A model generated the notes under the pieces. That model did not search any database, had not been told where the DNA came from, and saw nothing but the letters and a program-made list of their open reading frames with translations. A stretch of 64,000 bases of DNA from an uncultured Albidovulum sp. (GTDB lineage Bacteria; Pseudomonadota; Alphaproteobacteria; Rhodobacterales; Rhodobacteraceae): assembly GCA_913064775.1 (NCBI GenBank), contig CAJYAD010000009.1, positions 62,001-126,000 of the forward strand, given 5' to 3'. Shown piece by piece: positions 1-7,917 of this stretch (position 1 is the stretch's first letter; each line of letters opens with the position of its first letter). The position numbers were made by a program, and so were the translations under genes.

Positions 1-2
1 CC

Positions 3-1265
3 AGCGACCGTGCCTGCATCGAGGGCCGGACCGAACGCTCGATCTGCGAGGTCCGCTTTCTCAGGGCGGACGGAAACTGGCGCTGGATCCGATCTGAAAC
101 GGTGGCCGGGGCGCGCGATGCCGATGGCCGCGCCACCCGTCTGATCGCTTCAACGACCGATGTCACCGAACTTGAGGAAAGCAAGGAGGCCCTGCGCCAG
201 AGCGAAGAGCGCTTCCGTTCGGCGATTGAGGCCGCCCCCGTCGGAATGGCGATCATCGCGCCGGACGGACGTTTTCTGAAGGTGAACGAGGCACTTACCC
301 GACTTGTCGGCGTTCCGGTATCTGTGGCCAGCAGCAGGCTGTTCCACCATTTTCTTCACCCCGACGACCGGCTGCGCATCCGCGGCATGGTCGCGGCCGT
401 GATGGAAGGCACGCGCGACAGCTTCGAGACCGAGCTTCGCTGCCTGCATGTCGACGGCAGCGAAGTGTGGGCCAGGCTTAGCCTCGCCACGGTCCGCAAT
501 CAGAAGGGCGCGCCCACGACATTCGTGATCCAGGTCCATGACCTGACCGAGCAGCGCCGGGCCGAGCGCATGAAGAACGAATTCATCGCGACCGTAAGCC
601 ACGAGCTGCGCACCCCGTTGACCTCGATCAGCGGCTCACTTGATCTGGTGGTGAACGGGGCGGCGGGAAAGGTGCCGCAAAAGGCGCTGTCGATGCTGTC
701 GATCGCCCGCCGCAACTGCAGCCGATTGATCCTGCTCGTCAACGACATCCTCGACATGGAGAAACTCGCCTCGCGCAAGATGACTTTCGATCTGGCCGAC
801 GCGTCAATCCCGGCATTGGTCCAGCAGTCGGTTGCGAACACCCGCCCGATGGCGGCGCAGGCTCAGGTCGACTTCATCCTTGCCGCGCCGGAAAAGGACC
901 TGATCGGCCGGGTCGACACCAACCGTTTCCAGCAGGTTCTGGCCAATCTGCTTTCGAACGCGGTGAAGTTCTCCGAGCCCGGCGGCACGGTCGAGATCAC
1001 GACCGAGATACGCGGTGCCATGGCGCAGATATCGGTGACCGATCATGGGCCGGGCGTGCCGGATTCGTTCCACGCGAAGATATTCACCGCTTTCAGCCAG
1101 GCCGATTCCTCTGCGACCCGCGCCAAGGGCGGAACCGGTCTTGGCCTGTCGATTTCGCGGCAGATCGTGGAGCAGATGGGCGGAGAGATCAATTTCACCT
1201 CCAACCCCGGCACCGCCACGACCTTCTGGTTCACGGTGCCATTGCTGGTTTCAGCCGGCGCCTAG
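3..1265 (+). CDS. PAS-domain sensor histidine kinase, 5' truncated by window edge
   Basis: The reading frame is open from the first bases of the window, so the gene starts upstream; an internal GTG at 102 is not the true start. The visible 420 residues begin in the end of a PAC segment (RFLRADGNWRWIRSE), then a full PAS domain (about residues 65-180), a HisKA domain with the phospho-acceptor His in FIATVSHELRTPLT (codon at 600-602), and an HATPase_c domain with an N box (NLLSNAVKF), G1 (DHGPGVP) and G2 (GGTGLGLS). It ends right after the ATPase domain, with no receiver domain. By family it autophosphorylates on His and passes the phosphate to a response regulator that is not visible here. Ligand and membrane topology lie upstream of the window. 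The next gene in the same direction is a separate toxin-antitoxin unit. Confidence 0.93.
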   Translation, partial: SDRACIEGRTERSICEVRFLRADGNWRWIRSETVAGARDADGRATRLIASTTDVTELEESKEALRQSEERFRSAIEAAPVGMAIIAPDGRFLKVNEALTRLVGVPVSVASSRLFHHFLHPDDRLRIRGMVAAVMEGTRDSFETELRCLHVDGSEVWARLSLATVRNQKGAPTTFVIQVHDLTEQRRAERMKNEFIATVSHELRTPLTSISGSLDLVVNGAAGKVPQKALSMLSIARRNCSRLILLVNDILDMEKLASRKMTFDLADASIPALVQQSVANTRPMAAQAQVDFILAAPEKDLIGRVDTNRFQQVLANLLSNAVKFSEPGGTVEITTEIRGAMAQISVTDHGPGVPDSFHAKIFTAFSQADSSATRAKGGTGLGLSISRQIVEQMGGEINFTSNPGTATTFWFTVPLLVSAGA

Positions 1266-1300
1266 ACGCCCGGCCGCGCCTGCGCCCTGCCCTTGTCTAG

Positions 1301-1336
1301 CCATCCCTTGGGCCATGCCTTGGGCCATCCCTTGGG
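1301..1336. repeat. Three tandem 12-bp repeats
   Basis: Units CCATCCCTTGGG, CCATGCCTTGGG and CCATCCCTTGGG follow each other without a gap, just after the kinase stop codon. The function is unknown. Similar 12-bp tandem units occur at 7136-7159 and 53609-53656. Confidence 0.85.
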
Positions 1337-1401
1337 CCCTCGATCTACAAAGATCTGGGCGGCGTCATGGGGTGATCGCTGGGCAATAGGTGCCCTTAGA
1401 C

Positions 1402-1430
1402 TTGCCAATTGGCAAAATTTCTGTATATAT
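1402..1430 (+). promoter_or_regulatory. Promoter with embedded palindromic operator of the toxin-antitoxin operon
   Basis: A perfect 14-bp palindrome TTGCCAATTGGCAA (1402-1415) contains a -35-like TTGCCA (1402-1407). A -10-like TATATA (1424-1429) follows at a 16-bp spacing. The region is clearly more AT-rich than its surroundings. A second TGCCAAA half-site (1432-1438) follows the -10. This layout fits autorepression by the antitoxin or the toxin-antitoxin complex. Confidence 0.6.
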
Positions 1431-1452
1431 GTGCCAAATGCAGGAGGCGCAG

Positions 1453-1866
1453 ATGCAGCTTCATCCGATCGACCCCACCCCTTCCCGCGACCAGATCAGC
1501 GCGATCACCGATGCCGAGGGCGGCGCGCTGGCCCGCGCCACGGTGAACCTCTTCCAGGCCTGGGGCCTGACCGACGCCGAGGCCCGGAACCTTCTGGGCG
1601 GCATGTCCGCGCGGACCTGGGCGCGCTGGAAGGAAGGCACGATCGGCCGCGTGGACCGCGACCTGAAGATGCGCATGGCCCACCTCATGGGCATCCACAA
1701 GGGGCTGCGCTATCTCTTCAGGGATCCAGCCCGCGGCTATGCCTGGGTGCGCAAACCCAATGCCGCCTTCGGTGGGTCCTCGGCGCTTGATTTCATGCTG
1801 CGCGGCGAGATCTCGGATCTGGCGCGGATGCGCGACTGGCTCGACGCCGAGCGCGGCGCATGGTGA
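1453..1866 (+). CDS. Xre/MbcA/ParS-type antitoxin (RES-partner)
   Basis: A 137-residue protein with an N-terminal helix-turn-helix-like half (about 20-75, including NLLGGMSARTWARWKEG) and a C-terminal MbcA/ParS-like toxin-binding region (about 78-137; HKGLRYLFRDP, WVRKPNAAFGGSSALDFM, ARMRDWLDAERG). The frame is open from 1390, but AGGAGG at 1442-1447, five bases before ATG 1453, decides the start; the upstream ATGs would sit in the promoter. The stop overlaps the next ATG (ATGGTGA at 1860-1866), so toxin translation is coupled. By family it neutralises the RES toxin by covering its NAD-binding cleft and represses its own promoter through the upstream palindrome. Confidence 0.88.
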   Translation: MQLHPIDPTPSRDQISAITDAEGGALARATVNLFQAWGLTDAEARNLLGGMSARTWARWKEGTIGRVDRDLKMRMAHLMGIHKGLRYLFRDPARGYAWVRKPNAAFGGSSALDFMLRGEISDLARMRDWLDAERGAW

Positions 1867-2558
1867 CGCCGGAGGCCGTGCTTGCGCACGTCACCTGGCC
1901 CAGGACCTGGCGCATCATCCGCTCGATCTACCCGCCGATCGACCTGTTCGAGGACATCGCCGATCCCCGCGACTGGGAGGCCCTGGCCGCCGTCGAGGCC
2001 AAGACCAACCCGCGCGTGCGCGACGAGGTCGGCGACCTCGGCAAGGTGCCCCCCGCGCGTCGCGTGACCGGCCCCGGCGCCAGCCTGGTGATGGCGCCCT
2101 TCGTGCATTGCTCGCCCGACCGTCCGGGGCGCTTCACCGATGGCACCTATGGCCTCTACTATGCCGGGGATCGCGAAGAGGTGGCGCTGGCCGAGACGAT
2201 CCACCACCACCAGATCTTCATGGCCGCGACCGATGAACCGGCGGGCTGGACGTCAGATTTTCGCGTGCTGATCGGGGCGGTTGATCGCGCCTTGCACGAT
2301 GTGAACGGCCTTCCCGGCGTGCGCCACCCGACCGACTACGCCCCTTCGCAGAAGCTCGGCGCCGCCCTGCGCGCGGCGGGAAGCGACGGGGTGGTGTGGA
2401 ACAGTGTCAGGCTGCCCGAAGGACGCTGCATCGGTGTCTTCTGGCCCGATGTCGTGCCTATTCCGGTCCAGGGTTCGCATTTCTGCTACCACTGGAACGG
2501 CAGGCGGGTCGATTATGTGAAGCGCTACGACAGCGCAGAGGTCTGGAGCGTCGTCTGA
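1860..2558 (+). CDS. RES-domain toxin, predicted NAD+-degrading
   Basis: This 232-residue protein carries the RES fold signature. An Arg lies in RFTDGTYGLYYAG (R91, Y101), a Glu in EVALAETIHHH (E112), and a Ser in GVVWNSVR (S182). These are presumably the Arg-Glu-Ser set that names the family. Studied RES toxins such as MbcT of Mycobacterium and PpRES of Pseudomonas consume NAD+ and stop growth. The N-terminal 70 residues are an extension before the core, so the protein is longer than the minimal RES toxins of about 150-190 residues. It overlaps the antitoxin gene by 7 bp. No third gene belongs to the operon. Confidence 0.9.
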   Translation: MVTPEAVLAHVTWPRTWRIIRSIYPPIDLFEDIADPRDWEALAAVEAKTNPRVRDEVGDLGKVPPARRVTGPGASLVMAPFVHCSPDRPGRFTDGTYGLYYAGDREEVALAETIHHHQIFMAATDEPAGWTSDFRVLIGAVDRALHDVNGLPGVRHPTDYAPSQKLGAALRAAGSDGVVWNSVRLPEGRCIGVFWPDVVPIPVQGSHFCYHWNGRRVDYVKRYDSAEVWSVV

Positions 2559-2880
2559 CCGGGAATTCCGTGTTCGCGCAAAAAGGGGCGCCCGCAAGCT
2601 GCGCTGGATAACGGCCAGGTAGTGCCGCCGATCGCAGATCCGGCGCGGTGGCGGGCGATGCGCGCGCTGGATCAGGCAGGCCCCCCGCGCATCCGATACC
2701 GCCGAACGATGGCGCCACTGTGAAGGGCGGGGACGGGGGCGAATGCCCGTCACATCGAACCGACGCAGACCCGACGCGGCGTTATTTTTTCCTGCCGCGG
2801 GATTATTTTCCGTTGCCCCGCGTCATTCATGTCAGGTCCGGTCGAAACCGGCCCGTAACAGCAACCAAGGAGACTGCGCC
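2559..2880. other. Intergenic region, no gene seen
   Basis: About 320 bases between the RES toxin and the secreted-protein gene. The first half is GC-rich with no recognisable content. The second half is AT-richer (runs of T near 2780 and 2805) and presumably holds the promoter of the downstream gene, but I cannot fix -35/-10 boxes with confidence. Confidence 0.5.
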
Positions 2881-3258
2881 ATGACCTTCCGCCGCCTGTT
2901 TCTGCCGCTCGCCGTGGCAATCGCCCTTCCCGCCATCCTGTCCGCCGCCCCCGCGATGGACAGCAATAGCCACAAGGGCAAGATCCTGACCGACAGCCAG
3001 GGCATGTCGCTGTACACCTTCACCAAGGACAAAGAGGCGCGCTCGGCCTGCAATGGCGACTGCGCGGTCAAATGGCCGCCGCTCGCCGCCAAAACCGGCG
3101 ACAAGCCCGAGGGCAGTTTCGGCATCATCGCCCGCGACGATGGCGCGTTGCAATGGACCTACAAGGGCAAGCCGCTCTACACTTGGGTGAAGGACACGAA
3201 GTCCGGCGACATCACGGGCGATGGCGTCAAGGGCGTCTGGCACCTCGCCCGGCCCTGA
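2881..3258 (+). CDS. Secreted protein with Yx(FWY)xxD repeats (COG4315-like)
   Basis: A 125-residue protein with a Sec signal peptide (RRLFLPLAVAIALPAILSAAPA, cut near residue 25). The mature part has two copies of the family motif: LYTFTKD and LYTWVKD. Between them sits an ACNGDCAVKWPPL segment, whose two Cys probably form a disulfide. This matches the family described as a predicted lipoprotein with a conserved Yx(FWY)xxD motif, whose function is unknown; here there is no obvious lipobox. AAGGAG at 2867-2872 supports the ATG at 2881. An ECF sigma factor gene starts 17 bp downstream, so it is probably co-transcribed with, or a target of, that sigma/anti-sigma pair. Confidence 0.85.
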   Translation: MTFRRLFLPLAVAIALPAILSAAPAMDSNSHKGKILTDSQGMSLYTFTKDKEARSACNGDCAVKWPPLAAKTGDKPEGSFGIIARDDGALQWTYKGKPLYTWVKDTKSGDITGDGVKGVWHLARP

Positions 3259-3275
3259 ATGGAACCCAAGACACG

Positions 3276-3779
3276 ATGACCATCCTGGACGAGATCGAGG
3301 CCGCGATCCCCGCCCTGCGCCGCTATGCCGGGGCGCTGGTGCGGGATCGCGACGCGGCGGACGACCTCGTCCAGGACTGCCTGGAGCGCGCGGTGGCACG
3401 GCGTGGTGACTGGCGCGGCCAGGGTCCGGTTCGGGCCTGGCTGTTCCGCATCCTCCTGAACCGCCACCGCGACCTTCGGCGATCCGCCCCTCGGCCGGGC
3501 CATCTGGTACCGGTCGAGGGGCTGTTCCCGGAACCCGCCGTGCTGCCGTCGCAGGACGGCCATCTTGCCGTCGCCGAGGTGCGCGCGGCGATGGAACGTC
3601 TGCCTGACGACCAGCGCCATGCGCTCTTGCTGGTGGCGCTGGAAGGCCTCAGTTTCGAAGCTGCGGCCGAGGCTCTGGAAATCCCCAAGGGCACGCTGAT
3701 GTCGCGGCTGGCGCGGGCGCGGGCCAACCTGCGCGCGCTGACAGGCCGCGAGCCCAGGACGAAAGGCATGAGCCGATGA
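3276..3779 (+). CDS. ECF-type RNA polymerase sigma factor
   Basis: At 167 residues it has the usual size and two-domain build of ECF sigma factors. Region 2 (about 10-70) includes the polymerase-binding helix (AADDLVQDCLERA) and a -10-reading segment (VRAWLFRILLNRHRDLRR). Region 4 (about 100-155) has a helix-turn-helix (LSFEAAAEALEIPKGTLMSRLARARANLR). ATG 3276 is chosen because the longer open frame upstream runs back through the preceding gene. The stop overlaps the anti-sigma start (ATGA at 3776-3779), so the two are translationally coupled. The stimulus is unknown. The partner gene and the secreted upstream protein suggest envelope or redox stress, which is inference. Confidence 0.93.
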   Translation: MTILDEIEAAIPALRRYAGALVRDRDAADDLVQDCLERAVARRGDWRGQGPVRAWLFRILLNRHRDLRRSAPRPGHLVPVEGLFPEPAVLPSQDGHLAVAEVRAAMERLPDDQRHALLLVALEGLSFEAAAEALEIPKGTLMSRLARARANLRALTGREPRTKGMSR

Positions 3780-4564
3780 CCCCGTTGAGCGACGAAGATC
3801 TGCTGGCCTATCACGCGGGCGCCCTGTCGGACGCCGACCGGGAGCAGGTGGAGGCGCGTCTGGCCCAGGATCCCACGGCCCGGGACCGGCTGGCCGATTG
3901 GGCCGAGCAGGACGCGGCACTGGCCGCCGCCTATGGACCGCTGTCCGAAGCGCCGGTGCCCCAGCGGCTAAGCGCGGTGGTCGCCGCCGCCCGCACCTCT
4001 GCCTTCCGCCCCGCAGGCCGGGCACGCGCCCTGCTTCGGCGCCCCAACCTCCGTCAAGTCGCCGCGGCGGTCGCGCTTCTTGCGATCGGAGCGGGCGGCG
4101 GCTGGCTGTCACGCGGCCCCGGCGCGCCGCTGCCCGGCCGCAGTCTTGCCCAGGCCGCGACCGAGGCCTTCCGCACCTATGCCGTCGAGGTCGTCCATCC
4201 GGTCGAGGTGCCGGCCAGCAATGCCGCGCATCTGACTGGCTGGATCTCGAAACGTCTTGGCCACCCGATCCATGCCCCGGCTTTCGACAAGCTCGGCTAC
4301 CGTCTGATGGGCGGGCGCGTCCTGCCCGGCGACACCGGCACTGCGGCATTGTTCATGTATGAGAACGACGCCGGACGGCGGGTCACGCTTTATGTCGCGC
4401 CGCGCGGGGCCAAGGGGGGCGACACCGCCTTTCGCTTCTTCAGCAAGGGGCAGGATCAGGGGTTCTGGTGGGCTGACGGCCCCTTCGGCTACGCGCTGGT
4501 TGGCGAAATCGGGCGCGCAGACCTGCGCCGCATCGCCATCGCGGCCTATGACCAATTGACCTGA
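3776..4564 (+). CDS. Membrane-bound anti-sigma factor
   Basis: This 262-residue protein has a cytoplasmic N-terminus typical of anti-sigma factors (LSDEDLLAYHAGALSDADREQVEARLAQD) and no HxxxCxxC zinc motif, so it is probably not a ZAS-type redox sensor. One membrane helix (about 94-111) leads to a periplasmic domain of about 150 residues (WISKRLGHPIHAPAFDKLGYRLMGGRVLP and later) shared by alphaproteobacterial anti-sigma proteins of the FecR-unrelated, RsiW-like type. It would hold the upstream ECF factor at the membrane until a periplasmic signal releases it. It overlaps the sigma gene by 4 bp. The next gene is convergent. Confidence 0.85.
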   Translation: MTPLSDEDLLAYHAGALSDADREQVEARLAQDPTARDRLADWAEQDAALAAAYGPLSEAPVPQRLSAVVAAARTSAFRPAGRARALLRRPNLRQVAAAVALLAIGAGGGWLSRGPGAPLPGRSLAQAATEAFRTYAVEVVHPVEVPASNAAHLTGWISKRLGHPIHAPAFDKLGYRLMGGRVLPGDTGTAALFMYENDAGRRVTLYVAPRGAKGGDTAFRFFSKGQDQGFWWADGPFGYALVGEIGRADLRRIAIAAYDQLT

Positions 4565-4668
4565 CCGCCCCGGGCGCGGACTTCGCCCCGGGGGGGAATG
4601 CAGATCACGGACGCCTTGCGTCAGGACCTGTTCGGGTTTTGGCGGTATCTTGACCTGTCAGCTGGCTT

Positions 4669-6579
4669 TCACAGCATGATCTTGTAGCGAGCGAAGCCTT
4701 CGGCGCCCTCGCCGACAGGGGCGATGTCCAGGATCGGCAGGTCCTGCACATAGGCGCGGGCCTTGAGCCCCGTGTCGAACAGCACTGATGTGCCGGGCAT
4801 CGGGCTGAAGCGCCAGGTGTCGGCGGCGCTTGGGTTGATGGTGCCCTTTTCGATGATGTAGCGCAGCAGCACATCGCGGTTGGAATCCGGCCCTTCGAAA
4901 ACGATCGCGTCTACGCCGGTACCCGGAAAATTCCCCCCCCCGGCAGCGCGGAAGCTGTTCGTGACAATCACGAAGGGCTGCGCCGGATCGATCGGCTTGC
5001 TGCGGTAGGAAAGGCCCTTGATGCGGTTCGAGTCGGGATTCGCCAGTACGCCGTCGATGTCGTATTTCGACGGCTGCGACAGGTCGATCCGGTAGGTCAC
5101 CCCGTCGATCACGTCGAAATTGTAGTTGGGGAAATCCGGGTTCAGCAGCATCTGCTCTGGCTGCCCGGGGACGATCTGGTTGAAGATCCCCGCCGCGCGT
5201 TCAAGCCAGTTCTTCACTGTCGCACCAGTGACCTTCACCGCCCGGATGGCGTTGGGATACAGATATAGATCGGCCACGTTGCGGATGGCCAGATCGCCCG
5301 CCGGCACATCGGTGTAATAGCCGGGGCCGCCCCGCCCCCCAACCTTGAAGGGTGCCGCCGCCGACAACAGCGGCAGGTCCGCGTGGGGGCCATCCTGCAG
5401 CATCCGCCGCATGTACCAAAGCTGAGCGATCGACACGATCCGTACCGAGGGATCGTTCGCCACCAAAGCGAAATAGCTGTGCAGCGGCGCGGTGGTGCGG
5501 CCGACCGGGCGGCGGATGTAGGTCAGTGCCGCCTCATGATCGGCGCGGGCAGAATCAAGCACCTGGGCTTCTGACGCGACAGTCGGCGTGACCTTGTGAT
5601 CCTGGCCGCGCAGGTAGATCGGGCGCGCCTCGGATTCGGTCGCGACCACTTTCCAGCGGTCTCCGTCGCGTTGCAGCAGCAGGTCGATCAGGCCCATATG
5701 CGACCCCCAACACCCGCCCATGACCGCCGGCGTGCCGCCGATCGTGCCGGCGCGGACATCCACCTCTTTCATGTTGGCGAAGCTGGCGGAGGGAAAGACC
5801 AGATGCTGATGCCCGGTCATCACCGCGTCCACCCCGGCGATCCGCCCGACCGGGATCGCCGCATTCTCGGCCCCCTCGACATGGTCGGGACGGCCGATGC
5901 CGGAATGCGACAGCGCGATGATCAGATCGGCGCCGCGCTCTTTCATCTCGGGCACATAGGCCTCGATCGTCGAGACGATGTCGCGCGTGGTGAGGCGGCC
6001 ATGCAGATGCTGATGATCCCATTGGGTGATCTGCGGCGCCACCGCGCCGATGAAGCCGATCCGGATCGGATGCCGGCCGCCACCGCCATCGGTGATCTCG
6101 CGGTCGAGGATCACATAGGGTGGAATCAGCGTCCGATCCTGGCGCGGCGTGGCGCCCGGGGTCTTGATCACATTGGCGGAAACCACCGGGAAGTTCGCGC
6201 CGGCCAGCGATTTCTCGAGAAAGCTCAGCCCGTAGTTGAATTCGTGATTGCCCAGGGTCGAGACCTCGACATCCAACGCATTCATCGCGGCGATGACCGG
6301 GTGCACGTCGCCATGCTTCATGCCCTTCTCGTAGGCCATGTAATCGCCCAGCGGATTGCCTTGCAGGAAATCGCCGTTGTCGACCAGCATCGCATTTGTG
6401 GCCTCGGCCCGGATTCCGTTGATCAGGGTCGCGGTGCGCGCCAGACCCACGGTGTCAGAGGGGCGGTCGCAATAGTAATCATAGGGGTAGACGTGGACAT
6501 GAATATCCGTCGTCTCCATGATCCGCAGATGCACCTGCTGGCTGGCCGTGAAGGCGGAATAGGGATGTAGCGCGATCAA
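4669..6579 (-). CDS. cpdB: CpdB-like 2',3'-cyclic-nucleotide 2'-phosphodiesterase/3'-nucleotidase
   Basis: At 636 residues this has the two-domain 5'-nucleotidase build. The N-terminal calcineurin-type metallophosphatase has metal-binding motifs TTDIHVHV (D25, H27), LVDNGDFLQG (D70), GNHEFNYG (110-117), a HSGIG motif and a GHQHLVFP motif. The C-terminal substrate-binding domain ends with NSFRAAGGGNFPG. It would convert 2',3'-cyclic nucleotides to 3'-nucleotides and then to nucleosides. Most CpdB enzymes are periplasmic, yet no signal peptide is visible: the metal-binding core begins by residue 21 after a polar stretch, so either the enzyme is cytoplasmic or the start is mis-set. Alternative Met codons do not add a signal peptide. 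The gene stands alone. Confidence 0.88.
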   Translation of the reverse strand: MIALHPYSAFTASQQVHLRIMETTDIHVHVYPYDYYCDRPSDTVGLARTATLINGIRAEATNAMLVDNGDFLQGNPLGDYMAYEKGMKHGDVHPVIAAMNALDVEVSTLGNHEFNYGLSFLEKSLAGANFPVVSANVIKTPGATPRQDRTLIPPYVILDREITDGGGGRHPIRIGFIGAVAPQITQWDHQHLHGRLTTRDIVSTIEAYVPEMKERGADLIIALSHSGIGRPDHVEGAENAAIPVGRIAGVDAVMTGHQHLVFPSASFANMKEVDVRAGTIGGTPAVMGGCWGSHMGLIDLLLQRDGDRWKVVATESEARPIYLRGQDHKVTPTVASEAQVLDSARADHEAALTYIRRPVGRTTAPLHSYFALVANDPSVRIVSIAQLWYMRRMLQDGPHADLPLLSAAAPFKVGGRGGPGYYTDVPAGDLAIRNVADLYLYPNAIRAVKVTGATVKNWLERAAGIFNQIVPGQPEQMLLNPDFPNYNFDVIDGVTYRIDLSQPSKYDIDGVLANPDSNRIKGLSYRSKPIDPAQPFVIVTNSFRAAGGGNFPGTGVDAIVFEGPDSNRDVLLRYIIEKGTINPSAADTWRFSPMPGTSVLFDTGLKARAYVQDLPILDIAPVGEGAEGFARYKIML

Positions 6580-6881
6580 GCGTGCTCCTGCGGTCCTTCC
6601 CGCAAGATGTAAAGGCGGGTCTTTGGCTGCGATGTGTCGGCGTCACGATAGGTACCGGTATCCGCGAGGGCGGAGCGCCGAAACTTCATCAGGATTCCGT
6701 GAATAATGTGTGAGGGGCGAAACTGCCAGACTGCGCGGCGGCGCTCAAATCAATTCCTCCGGTCGCGCTGTCCGTGGCTCACGCCCGACTTGGGCGCGAG
6801 TTTACAGTGGTTTTGCCCGCCTGTCGCCCTTTGCACCTGCCCGCAAGCTATGGCAGGAAAGGGAAAATCAGGAGGCGGGGC
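6580..6881. other. Divergent intergenic region between cpdB and nudC
   Basis: About 300 bases holding the promoters of two divergent genes. I see an imperfect palindrome around GGTACCGGTATCC (6650-6663) but no convincing promoter boxes. Open frames here are shadows. AGGAGG at 6870-6875 is the nudC ribosome-binding site. Confidence 0.45.
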
Positions 6882-7883
6882 ATGCGGATCGCGGAAGAAG
6901 TGACGTTCGGTGGCTCGGCTCTGGACCGCGCCGCGCATCTGCGGGGCGACGAAATGGCGCAGGCGCGGATGTGGGTACAAAGGGGCGCACAGGTGCTGGC
7001 CTTCTGGCGCGCCAAGCCGCTGATCGGGCCCGAGGGGCTGGTGCGGCTGCCCACCGATCATCCGGTGCTGCAAGACGCCGGGCGCGGCGCGCTGTGGATC
7101 TTCCTGGGCTTTGACCGGGGGGGCGACGGCGCGGGCCACGGGGGCACCCACGGGGGCACGCCGGTTTTCGCGCTGGATCTGTCGGCCTGGCAGCCCGAGA
7201 GCGTCGATGCCGAGGCGCTGGGCAGTTTCCTTGACCAAAGCGAACAACGCCACCCGGCACTGGCCAAGGGTCAGACCTTCGTCGAATTGCGCGCCGCGAT
7301 GACCCGGCTGGACCCCCGCGACGCCGAATTGGCAGCCTCGGCGCGTGCCCTTTTTGCGTGGCACCGCAGCCATGGCTTCTGCGCCCGCTGCGGCGCCGCC
7401 AGCGTGGTGTCGCAGGCGGGCTGGCAGCGGCGGTGCCCGGCCTGCGGGGTGCCGCATTTCCCACGCACCGATCCGGTGGTGATCATGCTGATCACGCGCG
7501 GCAACAAGCTGCTGATCGGGCGCTCGAACGGCTGGCCCGAGGGGATGTATTCGCTGCTGGCGGGCTTCATCGAGCCGGGAGAGCCGATCGAGGCCGCCGT
7601 GCGCCGCGAAGTGGCCGAGGAAACCGGCATTCGGGTCGGCCGGGTCGACTATCTGGCCAGCCAGCCCTGGCCGTTTCCGGCCTCTCTGATGATCGGTTGC
7701 CGGGGCGAGGCGCTGTCGGACGACATCACCATCGACCCCACCGAGATCGAGGACGCCCTGTGGGTCCCGCGCGAGGAAATGCTGACGGCCGTGGCAGGGT
7801 TGCACCCGCGCATCAGGCCGGCGCGGAAGGGATCGATCGCTCACTTCCTTGTGTCCAATTGGCTTGCGGACCGCCTCGATTGA
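6882..7883 (+). CDS. nudC: NAD(+)/NADH diphosphatase NudC
   Basis: A 333-residue NADH pyrophosphatase. A four-Cys zinc ribbon (C167, C170, C185, C188 in FCARCGA and RCPACG) precedes a Nudix box (GFIEPGEPIEAAVRREVAEE and following TGI, about 228-250), followed by the NADH-specific SQPWPFPAS signature at 260-268. It splits NADH to NMNH and AMP and, in characterised homologues, removes NAD caps from RNA. The frame is open from 6774, but AGGAGG six bases before ATG 6882 sets the start. A 12-bp perfect duplication (7136-7159) in the variable N-terminal half adds a GHGGTHGGT stretch that I take as a species-specific insertion. Confidence 0.95.
   Translation: MRIAEEVTFGGSALDRAAHLRGDEMAQARMWVQRGAQVLAFWRAKPLIGPEGLVRLPTDHPVLQDAGRGALWIFLGFDRGGDGAGHGGTHGGTPVFALDLSAWQPESVDAEALGSFLDQSEQRHPALAKGQTFVELRAAMTRLDPRDAELAASARALFAWHRSHGFCARCGAASVVSQAGWQRRCPACGVPHFPRTDPVVIMLITRGNKLLIGRSNGWPEGMYSLLAGFIEPGEPIEAAVRREVAEETGIRVGRVDYLASQPWPFPASLMIGCRGEALSDDITIDPTEIEDALWVPREEMLTAVAGLHPRIRPARKGSIAHFLVSNWLADRLD
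7136..7159. repeat. Perfect 2 x 12-bp tandem duplication inside nudC
   Basis: CCACGGGGGCAC is repeated twice head to tail, adding four residues per unit in frame. It lies in the non-catalytic N-terminal domain. Confidence 0.9.
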
Positions 7884-7917
7884 CCGCAGATTAAGACCGG
7901 GCAGCAAGGGACGGCGC

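Noticed and set aside
1301-1336. Short tandem repeats considered as CRISPR-like
   Set aside because: The units are 12 bp with no spacers, and no cas gene is present.
2755-2783. Possible EcfG-type promoter (GAAC...CGTT) before the Yx(FWY)xxD gene
   Set aside because: The spacing between the two elements is 19 bp, longer than the usual 16-17, and the -35 lacks the second G.
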